Source: Lepraria neglecta (lineage: Eukaryota > Ascomycota > Lecanoromycetes > Lecanorales > Stereocaulaceae). From it: 64,000 bases of DNA. This document shows, in pieces, positions 54,551-64,000 of the stretch; the first letter of the stretch is position 1; each line of letters opens with the position of its first letter. The stretch covers positions 558,001 through 622,000 of the forward strand of contig CM065650.1 of assembly GCA_033220425.1 (NCBI GenBank), read 5' to 3'. The notes under the pieces were generated by a model. That model worked only from the letters and a program-made list of their open reading frames with translations. It was not told the origin of the DNA and made no database searches. A program made the position numbers and the translations under genes.

Positions 54551-57500
54551 ACTAGGCCGCCGAGCGCCTCAGGCGTCGCTTCTCGGGAGAAAGGACATTA
54601 TGAGTCTTATGGTTGCTTGCCATATAAAGGTCGAAATATCTTGTCGAGGCGTTCGATATTTTGCGTTCTAAAGAAGGCAACTTTAATCGAGGAGAAGTTT
54701 TTCACCGGCACCAGTGCCGGCTCGCTTAAATATTCTTCCGTAGGTCTCGTGCCCTCAAAGCCAACAAGATATTGGAAGGAGGGCCTAAAATCAGCACAAA
54801 AAAGGGACTGGAGCGTAGAACAAGCTATGCCACTGGGCCACAGGGAAGCAACACGATGATTGAGACGGCGGCGAGGTCTGATTGGCCGAGTCGTAGTTAG
54901 ATAGATTACATAACGAGCGCATAGTTCGCCCCTAGGAGGGTGAACCGGGGTCTTATGAATCAATCAATCAATCGAGGGCCTAAAATCTGCACTGGTATGA
55001 CAGGAACGATGTGTTCATTATCTATGGAGCTCTAAGTATCTATAGTGTATCTATATCCTGTCAAGCCAGCAGAAGCGTAGGCAAAAAAACCGGTCGATAC
55101 GCAACTGAGTATCCATTTTCCACCTTTACTTTAGTCTGGGCATAAGTGTCAACCCTTGAACGTAAAGAACCGAAAACAGCCTGGTACATCGTTTCCGTTG
55201 CAGGTATGGGTCTGTTCACCTTGAGCTGCCTGCCCAGCAAAAGCAGCTCTTGTTCCCTATGCCTTTGCATGACTTTATGCTCCTCTTATTGTCCTACTGA
55301 CACAAGAGATTCAGGGCAACGTAAAACTCATTCTTTCTACTAGAGATGCTCACCCACAAGCTGACGACCAGCCAAAGAGAATGAACACGCAGGTTGGGTT
55401 CTTTCCTTGAAACAAGTATTCTTCCAACTGGACGGTAGAAGCTAAAGTCAGACGCTTTCACCAATGTTAGTTCTTTCAAAATAGGTTGAACGCGGTCCTA
55501 GAACCGTGTCAATCAGGATGTGCCGAAAAGAAGCATTGTGCGAGCAGTGAACTGAAACGGTACTGAGTGGAACATTGACGACTGAGGCGATTGAATTACC
55601 ATGGTACCATCCCGCCGATGAGAAGTGGAAGCCTAAACATGAGACGTGTTTTTCTTCCGTAATCCTTTGCTGATTGGGACTCGTACATGTTGACGCCTAT
55701 AAGGCGTACCCAAGTGGAGAAGTTAGTAACGGTGCTCTTAAGCTCTATGTAGGAGTGAGAGATTTAAGATGCCGCTCAAATGACAAATTGGCGGCAGCGT
55801 GAAGCATGAGATCTGGATCGAATCTCACGCGACTCGCACGAATTACTCAATCGAGACTATCGATGCAGGGTGCAGGCGGGGCCAAAAAGTTTTACGCTCA
55901 GGCTGTTGGGAAGGTGGCTTACAAAGCTGTCTCGACCTGGCCCCGCATGAACCATATTAACACGCCCAACGAAGTTGTTGCTCATTGGCTGAAACACTCT
56001 GCAGGAACTGACCTGCTTGGCTTGCCAAGTGAAGTAATCGTAGTGTCGGCTAATCGCTATCCTTTGGAGTTTGGCGTTATGCCCCCCAGTCTCTCTCGCC
56101 AAACATGATCCGAAGGAACCGGAGGCTTGGCCGATAGTAGTTATACAGTCTAGGATCAACCCTGGTAATTGTCAGGATCTGGATTTGGAGGCTTGCATTG
56201 GACCGAACAGACCGGTCCCTTGGCTGGCTGAGTTTGGAACTTGATCGTCCCCGCGTTTTGCACGCGTCTAAATTTCGCGAGATTTGGGACGCGTAAAGTG
56301 GCCTCTGGTAAAATTGGCTCTTTTCAGCCACACTTTCTCTCGTCATGATTCCATCCATGTTCCTTGCACTAACAATGGGAGTTTGTCTCCCATTCGAGCA
56401 TAAACATGGCCTGAGCCCTGGGGTTGCGCTCTTGACATTGTGAAGCATGTCGTCGCCACGACGCGGATCTCCTCTTTGTAGACCGAGCATCTCCGCCCAC
56501 GCCTCTACGGAGCTCAGGAGTAGCGCCCCGCATCTAAGGTTGGGATGATGAGCTGTCTCAGCTAAATTTGCCATTAGGATTGACTCGCTTCTGCTCTCGA
56601 ATCAAACGAGAGGTTGGTGGCTTTTCAACGGTAGAGGTTCCTACCGGGAACTCCCACCGGGAACTCCTACCAGAAGCTGCTATTACCATCACGATTCAGG
56701 CCTCAGCTCCTCTTTGTATCTGTGGCTTTTGCAAAGATAGTGATACTCTTCTTGCGAATATTCACCTAGATACTTGATGAACACAAAGGTCTCCTTGACC
56801 GCCTTCTGGAGGCATCTCCTGTACTGCCGGTGCATCACGCAAGGTCCAAGATGCCATGCTGCTAGATGCCGACGGCCACCTGGAGCAACAAGACCCAGTG
56901 ATCTCCACATTTGAGCTGTAGACCGCCGTATAAAGCGAGAAATCGTGACGTGATTATAAATTCCTATCGCATCCCAGCGTTTACTGAGATTAAGATGCTC
57001 TCTGCAAACGCAATATGGCGTCACAGCGGAGATGAAGCGCGCTGTACGTACGTTATTCCTTTACTGTCTATCATCGGCCTTACCGAAAGAGGTCGCAACG
57101 GCAAGGTCGAGGAAGAGAATCAGGGAAGGTGATGGGATTGGATCCTTAAGGCTGCATATTGGCCATTTTGGCTGCATGATGCTAGTAGGATCATATCCAT
57201 GGGTGAGCGAGAACAAGGCCAATAAAGTATCGATCGAGAGCCGCCTCTTGTTTGACCAGTGAAAACGCGAACGATGATCTGTCGGTAATAACTCGGCGCT
57301 GGAGAGGTAATGGCCAGGTCGCGTATCAGCTCGCCGCTTCTGTTGGATCAGCGTCCTATGGCCGAAAAAGAAAAGTAATGGATAAAGGAGAGATTTTATG
57401 TAGAACGACAATAATCCCATCAAGACGTTATTCAAGAGGCTCTGCTTCCGAGAACCAGATGAAACCTCACCCGTAAGAGCCGAAGAACACTCACCTCGTA

Positions 57501-57700
57501 AGTTTGAACGGCCAAGGAGAGCCAACGAGCTGGGAAAGAGTCGAAGCATCACCACACGCGACCCATGGCGCGGAGCAGCCAAGCCTGGCGTAAAGGGTTA
57601 TCGTAGGTATCAGAATCCAGGCAGTCTCAGGCACTTCATAGGCTCAAACGTTCAGGCCGTCTATGGGTAGGCTAGGCTAGGCCCTAACAAGCACCCCTGT
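54551..57700. other. Gene-poor stretch, nothing supported
   Basis: About 3.1 kb. The left 150 bases are the UTP4 promoter. Longer frames at 56574-56077 and 57582-57061 on the minus strand have no motif and no partner exons I can defend. The direct repeat CTACCGGGAACTCCCACCGG near 56640 is short. No RNA gene or transposon protein is visible. Confidence 0.4.
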
Positions 57701-59546
57701 CGCTTGGCCCGAAAGAACAAATCTTGAATCTGAAAGTGCCAGCCTCAAACTTCTCCTCACATCGTGTGGAGAGCAGTGCTTCTTCCCTCACTATCAACTC
57801 TCCTACCTCTATCCCTCCTCATCATTGCCCCAGGACTCTCCTCTGCCAGTCATACAGAGGCTCAGAGCGGGCAAGGAGTTCGTCAAATGCGTCGGATGTG
57901 AATCTGGGCGCTTTCGACTCCTTCACTTCTGCCGTGCAGGTCGTCATCCCATTTCACCACTCGACACCTTCTTCACCCACGGCAGCAAGTCATCAATCTT
58001 TTCCCTCATCATCTCATTGGTTCCTTCCTTCATCCTCATCTCGTCACGGCCTTCACCACCCCTCGAGTCCTTCACCGTCCTGAACGAAGCATCCCCACTC
58101 CTCCAACGACCCGAAGTTCAAGCCACGGAAAACCTCGACCCCTCAGACAGATACCTTGACATTCTACACTCTATAGAGCTGTGTTGACAAGTGTGAAGTG
58201 TATGGTGAGTTGGAAAACTTTCTCATTCTCGCATTCCTCGCTGGCCTTCTATAAAGAGGCCCAGCTGTGGCCTCACATAGCCCATAATCGACCCCATCCC
58301 CCTTCAACCTCATTGTGAACCAATCTTCGTACTCTGGAAACCTCACCCTGGAATGCACCGGCCCCTTCCTCGACCTTTCGACTCCCAATGGCTCCTCCGG
58401 GTTGATTGGCTGCGACAGGGCCATCCAACAAGATCAACCTACTCGAAGCCCAGCACCCAACCATTATTTAACAACGTCAAGTCTCTTTCCTCTGATGCCT
58501 GATCTCAACCAATCACCGACTTCTCGATGTCAAACTTCCTATACCTCCTCGTATTCGCGTGTTGCCAGGTTGCAGGTCATGGGGCCGCCCTTCAGCAGCA
58601 TTCCCAATGGATATATCCACGAGGAGTCCAGCCAGTCTGCTACGTTTTCTAGTGACAACACACGGATTTTGAACGACTCTTGCCATTTTTCCATGGATTT
58701 TGCTGCTGCTACTCTACTCATGGACGCGAGCATAACGCGTGACGGACTCGCGTTAGGGCCTTTTCTGCACACAATACCTTTTATAATCCAATTGGACTTT
58801 CCAAGACGCCATAGCTAACTTTCATATCCCTCCTGCAGACAGTGTACTAGCGAATTTCGGTTTCGAAGACGCTCCTCGCCTGAGTGCTGCTGGGGCCTTG
58901 CTCTACACTTGAGATCGTCAACGATATCCGCAGGCCATTGGTCCATTTAGGTACGTCGAATTTAATGTTATCTAGAACTCTCGTGCTGATCGTCGCTCCT
59001 TACATGCAGGTTGTGGCTGCCCAATCACGTTCGCTGCTCCACATTCTCGCCCAGCCTCATTCTTGATCAGTCAGTGGAGACGTTAGCTCGTTCTCTACCG
59101 ACACCATAGAGGCAATCATTCCAGAATTCCTCCAGAATACTTGATAAGATTGCAAGGGACCTAAGCCGTGGACCCTCAACGCCACACATATCGTTAATCT
59201 CACTCTGTCTAGGTAAGCACATCACCATTCCTTTTGATTCGGGGGACGGCCGTCAAGCTCCGTCTTCATCTGGCGGCCTGCATATGGTCTCTGAACTCCT
59301 ACCAAGCTATCAAGGGCTGACAGAATGAGTCCAGAGCCTAGGAGTCAGTCTTCTATATCTAGTCCCCCTGGCAGGTCGACCATCGAGCAAATTCAGGCCA
59401 CTCATTACTGCTGTTCCAACTAATCACGATCATTAATCTTACCCAAGTCACTCTCTTTCATATTGTTACTATTTAAAGCGTCTCGATCAACTGAAATCCG
59501 ACCTCCACACATCTGAAATAATCTCGAACAACGATCGTAATTCAAC
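57701..59546 (+). promoter_or_regulatory. Long pyrimidine-rich upstream region of the cyclin gene
   Basis: About 1.85 kb before the cyclin start is rich in C and T on the plus strand, with no convincing ORF. Frames at 57724-58083 and 58315-58818 lack ATG starts. A donor GGTAAGCA at ~59213 and several CTAAC/CTGAC words suggest introns in a long 5' leader. G1 cyclin genes of fungi commonly have long regulatory leaders. Transcript limits cannot be seen. Confidence 0.4.
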
Positions 59547-60806
59547 ATGGCATACTACCAACAGCCTTGCGATAGTTACTTCGTGGAATCGCACGATGAC
59601 CGCGAGACGAGGTTTCGACAAGAGATGAGGGAGCGTGAGAGTCATGCCAAGCGGCAGACGCAACTCGCCATTGCTGAGGAGCTGTCTCAACTAGCAAGCT
59701 ACGAATATCGAGACCAAATCCTAGAGCACATGGAAATGATGGAGGTCAAGCGCCTTGCAACTCGATATTAATGTGTGCCCTATGCTGACACTTGTGACTA
59801 GAGCATAACGCTGCCGGACGTTGCGGCAATCGATGTTCAGACAGAGATTCAGTGGTTCATGCGTCCGTACCTGCTTGATTTCTTAACTGAAGCTCATTCT
59901 GCCTTCGGACTACTGCCAGAAACCCTCTTCCTGACCATCAACGTTCTTGACCGATACTGTTCTCGACGCATCGTGTACAAAAAGCACTACCAGCTGGTCG
60001 GATGCTGCGCTTTGCTTATAGCCTCGAAATACGGAGATCGTAAGGATCGTGTTCCAACGATCAAAGAACTCAAGGCTATGTGCTGCGGACTCTACGAGGA
60101 CGAGATGTTCACCCAAATGGAATGGCATGTCCTCGTGACTGTCGACTGGCTGATTGGACATCCCACGATTGACAGCTTTCTACAACTGGCCCTCGAGAAC
60201 ATTCCATACGACCCCGAAGTCGAGCACATGGCTTGCTACATCGCCGAGACTGCTATGTTTCACAAGGAGTTTGTTTCAATGCGGCCTTCGGACATCGCCA
60301 GGACCTCGTTAGCCGTGGCCCGGTACATTCTCAGTCGACCTCAAGCTTCGAATGACGAATGGGCCTCCAAGTATGATCATCAAACCTTGCTCAGTCTATC
60401 TCAGCAGTTGCATCAGCCTTCCGGAGTCTTGTCTCGCAAGTACTCGAGTGCACATCTCTCAAAAGTATCCATCATCTTGGAGGGTTTCATGGCCAGACAA
60501 GCTTCCATCAGTAGATGCTATGCCGCCCCACCTACGCCACCAGCAGAGACTTGCGCAGAAGAGCAGCTAGTCCAGAAGAAGCTACCGGTCACACCGACAA
60601 AGCCGCACTTCTTGCCGAGTATGAACAACGGATGTCTCACACCTCCCATCACGCCAACAAATCACGACTGCTATGCTGGACCTAACGCTGGCATGGGAAA
60701 CTTCCATCGACCGCCGACGCCTGCAAGTCTAACCAGCCATCCCTCGAATCAGCAGTACGGCCCATGCTCGCTGCCTCCGATCAGCCAAACAGCGCCAATG
60801 TTCTAG
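59547..60806 (+). CDS. G1/S cyclin (Cln/Puc1 type)
   Basis: Exons 59547-59744 and 59802-60806 give 400 aa; the donor is GTCAAG after MEMME and the acceptor is GTGACTAG. The cyclin box starts with TLPDVAAIDVQTEIQWFMRP and continues YLLDFLTEAHSAFGLLPETL, VLDRYCSRRIVYKKHYQLVG, ALLIASKYGDRKDRVPTIKE and MEWHVLVTVDWLIGHPTIDS, all hallmarks of fungal G1 cyclins that activate Cdc28/Cdc2 at Start. The second fold ends near FMARQASISR. The C-terminal ~90 residues are Pro-rich with many minimal CDK sites (PPTPP, PVTPTKP, LTPPITPTN, PPTPAS), fitting phosphorylation-driven turnover. There is no B-type destruction box. The length suits the family and the gene appears whole. Confidence 0.93.
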
Positions 60807-62209
60807 GCTTTTCTCCAACCAGATCATCTTCACAGATGACATAGCCTACACATCACCCTTCTGTGGATAGACCCATCTTCCATACTTGACGTGAACGCTG
60901 ACCACAGCGTTCCCCAACACCAACTCCTTGTATCAAAATTTCAGTCATCTCCCATTAGCGACATCATCAGCCAGCATTGATAGCGTTCAGCATCTTATGT
61001 TATAGTTCGTCCTCGGTATCTTCAGCTTGTTCGCGGTACATCAGATCATCATCAGGTCATCTTCAAGGGAGGAAAAGCTCACAAAAACTCGCAACAAATA
61101 CATTGCCAGCACGTCGTCGTCGGGTGGGCCTACGGGCTTGGAAAAATTGTCTAGCCGGTTTGGATAGTTTGATCCAATCCGAGGTCATCAGGATACTAAG
61201 AGGAGGAGGAGAAAAACATATCTCGCGGCACGCACTTACTTTCTATAGACCAGCAGCAGTTCAAGGAGTCTGCACTGTGGTCTTTTCGCTTCTTTCTCGC
61301 CACCGGAGATACCCTCGTGCTAGCTCAATGCGGTGTTCCATCAGCTTGTACATTAGGAACAAAGTCGCGCTGAATCTTAGCTACATGCGCTCTCTAATAA
61401 TGAACATGAATCATCCCATACTTGCAGAGCTGATGGCATTGTAGGAAGAGACCGTATAGCATAGATTACAAGTAGCAAGAAGTCTGCCAAGCGTTCTCAG
61501 GCCAGGCCCTATCGTGCTGGCGACCAATCACGGCTGCCTGGCCTGCCTCCCATTTGCTGCAAGGATTGTTACCTGCATACTTTTGATTCTGGCATCGCCA
61601 TTGGCGTTGCTCTGCGGGCCATGACTGTGTATGATCTCGTGGTCAGTCTAGCCTGAGGCTGAGCAACAGGGCAGTCTGCCCGTATGGCTTTCTCTTCTGC
61701 AAGGCTACATGTGTTGTCTCCGATCACCACCTCTGTTTTTGTCACTAACATTGATTGCTCCAGCTCCAGCATAGGTCCTAGCTTGTGGGCCCCTGTTAGT
61801 GGCCAGCGTTTCGCTGAGCTTCTGGAAGGAATGTCGAGTTCATGTACGAACGAGCCAGCTTGCAGCACTAAGGAGCTTGCGCTGCTTATGATACTTCCTG
61901 TATCACCTAGGTGCTCTTAAAGTCACCTCAAAGACACGGTCACCTCGGTGGTTTTGAGCTCCACTTCTCCGCTGAACCAGGGGTTCGCTTCTCAGCCGAA
62001 GACTTGAAATCTGAATGTGACTGCCGATTGGAGTGATTGCACCACCCTACCACAATGAAAAGCCTCTAGGGTCTCCGGGAAAGACAACTGGCTCAGCGCA
62101 AATCCGCGATCCCAACAGACCTCCTGCCGTTGTAAAGAGCCGACAGTGCCATATTCATATCAGCCTCTAATCAAGAACGGAAGGAGTACAAGGATCATAG
62201 AGCTTCAAC
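60807..62209. other. Intergenic downstream of the cyclin gene
   Basis: About 1.4 kb with no supported gene. The frame at 60977-61444 has no motif and overlaps the likely 3' untranslated region. The 5' half of the HET relic that follows may once have reached into the right part, but nothing of it can be recognised. Confidence 0.4.
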
Positions 62210-63038
62210 TACGTAAGACACATACCCGGCCATGTTGCATTACCTTCATGGGCACCCCAGTGGAGTTCTGGTGACCAATCAGGACCCCCAGCAGTACATA
62301 GTCCTCTGGGTGAATAAACAGTGCCGACAAGTTCGGGCGCTCCAACAGATCTCTCCTCATCCGTCGAATGAAAATTACTTTCACCAGAGATGAACATGTT
62401 CACAAGTCATGATAGCAGCTATCTGCATATCCGAGGCAGTTTCCTACTCAAGTTCAGCTACGTCTCCCACCACGAATTCTCCACAAGATCCGTTTCTTAC
62501 AGCGAAGTCAGTGGGTCTCATGGGAAATACAAGTACCAAGGGCAACACATCGAGCTAGACCCGGCAGACAGGAAAGCGTTTCGGGCGCAGTGGGCCGCAG
62601 ATGATCAAAACTCACGTCCAGACGCGGCATTTTTCAGCACTTCGTTCCTAGCTCCAAGTTTCCACCACATCGACCAAAGTATAAACAAGGAGTGTGAATG
62701 ATGATCCTGATCCTTAAGCTATACGTTGGGACCGTCTAGGCCCTTCATTAGCATACAAAAGCCGTGGACACTTGGTAGCAATAACTCATAGAAAGTATTA
62801 CGCTCTTGTTCCCAAGGCTACTCTACCGGGAGATTTCATTGTGGTGCTTCATGGCATCAAGGTCCTTTTCGTCATTCGCCGATACCAGATACCTGGATGT
62901 GCGGGAGATGGGGAACAGCTTTACCTGCTTATTGGAGCGTGCGAAGTCGATGCCCAGACAAAGTGGTCAGAATTTGAGAAGCACCCTGAGTTGTTGGAAG
63001 AGATCGTACTTGTTCGAGAGGGTGCTAGGCTGTATTAG
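62210..63038 (+). pseudogene. C-terminal part of a HET-family gene, decayed
   Basis: The plus strand reads ALPSWAPQWSSGDQSGPP, then SSYLHIRGS and, after a gap, YYALVPKATLPGDFIVVLHG, IKVLFVIRR and GEQLYLLIGACEVDA to a TAG near 63038. This is the usual order of the C-terminal half of HET proteins: LPSWxPDW, LxIRG, then the 'PGD-hVVL-G-xVPFhhR ... YxLIGxxYV' module. The HET domain itself is absent and at least two in-frame stops occur upstream, so it is a relic. Whether the missing N-terminal half was deleted or has decayed beyond recognition is not clear. Confidence 0.6.
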
Positions 63039-63269
63039 ACTTTGCTGTTGGAAAAAAAAAAACTTCAGACATCTTAGCACGGCCAAAGTGTTGTATAGCA
63101 GAGTCCTCGACATTACTTTAATGCCAGAGTATCCCCGTGGCGAGTGGAGCTGCTGTAGTGTAGGGCCAAAATTTCCATGAGGCTCCCTCAGGTCATCCCG
63201 CACCTCTTGGACTGTCTCTCAGTCAAGTGCGCGTCCAGGAATGCCTGAGCCTCCGTGGCAAAGTTTGTT

Positions 63270-63608
63270 TCACCAATTCACTGACCATGTACATCTCCTT
63301 GATACCGCTACCCTAGCGAGCGCCGTAGGCCAAGCGATAAGTCCCAGTAAGAGGAATAATGGTAAGTCGGCGAGGAAACGTTGTGAGGTAGACGAAGGCC
63401 GTTGAGTAGAATTCGAGAGGAGATGCCAAGATGAAGCGAGGATGGAGGACTCTGGGGTGTTAGCGACCAACGATGGCGTGGGGGAAAGAAGGTAAGGGAG
63501 CTCGATGAGACGAAGATCGCGTGAAGGCAAAGTGGGTAGCTTGCAGTGTGGTGTGCTGGGCATAGATGGACATTGTTGCGGGGTCTGTTGGTAGGCAGGG
63601 GCCGTCAT
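63270..63608 (-). CDS. Possible small protein, weak support
   Basis: An ATG-started frame of 112 codons on the minus strand. It is Ser/Pro/Thr-rich at first and ends with a hydrophobic stretch (FLADLPLFLLLGLIAWPTAL) followed by a basic end. That could be a membrane segment, but no family is recognised and the composition also fits chance. No intron or neighbour supports it. Confidence 0.2.
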   Translation of the reverse strand: MTAPAYQQTPQQCPSMPSTPHCKLPTLPSRDLRLIELPYLLSPTPSLVANTPESSILASSWHLLSNSTQRPSSTSQRFLADLPLFLLLGLIAWPTALARVAVSRRCTWSVNW

Positions 63609-64000
63609 TCGGGGAGAAAAGAAAGTAGTCGGGGAGCTTTGCTGATTCAGATTCTTAACTTGTATGTAGTATCAGTGTGCTGTAACGTCAGCTTTAGTGT
63701 AGGATCATTAAGCAAGCAAGGGGGAGAGCGAGCACGAGCACAAGCACAAGTTGAGCGAGGGGGGTTGAAAACCGCTACAGCTTAGATATCTGATAGCTAG
63801 TCAAAAAATAAGTACATGAAACCGCATTCTTTAACATCGACGTTCTGTCCTTCCACAGCGCAAGTAAACCCATGCCATTTGTTGAGTACTACCCAATCGG
63901 ACTTCGTAGGATCATTAGTGGTATCAAGTATTAATAAACGATCCCGTATGCCCGATGCCGCTCCTTCATGCGATACACCCTCTAAGCGTTCTTGTCGCCG
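63609..64000. other. Right edge, nothing recognised
   Basis: No supported gene. The stretch GAGCGAGCACGAGCACAAGC near 63726 is a short imperfect hexamer repeat. Confidence 0.35.

Noticed and set aside
56077-56574. 165-codon minus-strand frame
   Set aside because: No family likeness, no splice partners; overlaps other equally long meaningless frames.
58315-58818. 167-codon frame upstream of the cyclin
   Set aside because: Starts at GTG, no motif, and lies in pyrimidine-rich leader-like sequence.
60977-61444. 155-codon frame after the cyclin gene
   Set aside because: Ser/Arg-rich chance-like composition directly downstream of the cyclin stop, probably untranslated region.

Overview
The window is nuclear DNA of a filamentous ascomycete (Pezizomycotina); the class cannot be fixed from sequence alone. 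Genes have short introns (mostly 44-86 nt) with GT-AG ends and CTAAC/CTGAC-like branch points, and the gene families are typical of moulds: a highly reducing polyketide synthase, HET and NACHT-WD40 proteins, and a fungal G1 cyclin. All splice models given here were built by eye; the main ones come out as whole codon numbers.

Layout. 1-12 kb is one end of a secondary-metabolite cluster: the 3' end of a BAHD-like acyltransferase, a decayed stretch, a complete nine-exon HR-PKS (KS-AT-DH-MT-ER-KR-ACP, 2588 aa) and a convergent seven-exon cytochrome P450 (511 aa). 12-23 kb holds an orphan protein, a PD-(D/E)XK nuclease-like protein, a large low-complexity coiled-coil protein, a decayed tail-anchored surface-protein gene and DNA polymerase kappa. 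22.5-30.2 kb is gene-poor and full of relics, including a stray copy of the 3' end of the UTP4 gene found at 51.5 kb and a stop-ridden membrane-protein gene. 30-35 kb is a housekeeping block (squalene synthase and a DnaJ protein sharing a divergent promoter, then a conserved orphan). 36-39 kb has a repeat-bearing coiled-coil gene and a decayed HET gene; 39.4-40.5 kb is a mercaptopyruvate-type sulfurtransferase.

The most unusual structure is 40,618-49,069: 8.45 kb bounded by inverted repeats of about 560-575 bp, each end reading ACGTCCCTC outward-in and flanked by TA. Inside are only two recognisable genes, divergently arranged: a NACHT-WD40 STAND protein (NLR-like; one in-frame stop before the P-loop) and a small protein with a HeLo-like/PigL N-terminal domain. 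No transposase is visible. This looks like a non-autonomous DNA-transposon-like element carrying an NLR/effector-type pair. HET relics lie on both sides of it.

49-51 kb is a decayed HET gene; 51.5-54.6 kb is UTP4 (90S pre-ribosome); 59.5-60.8 kb is a G1 cyclin with an unusually long upstream region; 62.2-63.0 kb is another HET relic. Many relic stops sit where the family has Gln or Trp (CAG or TGG to TAG/TGA), as expected for C-to-T decay of the repeat-induced point mutation kind.
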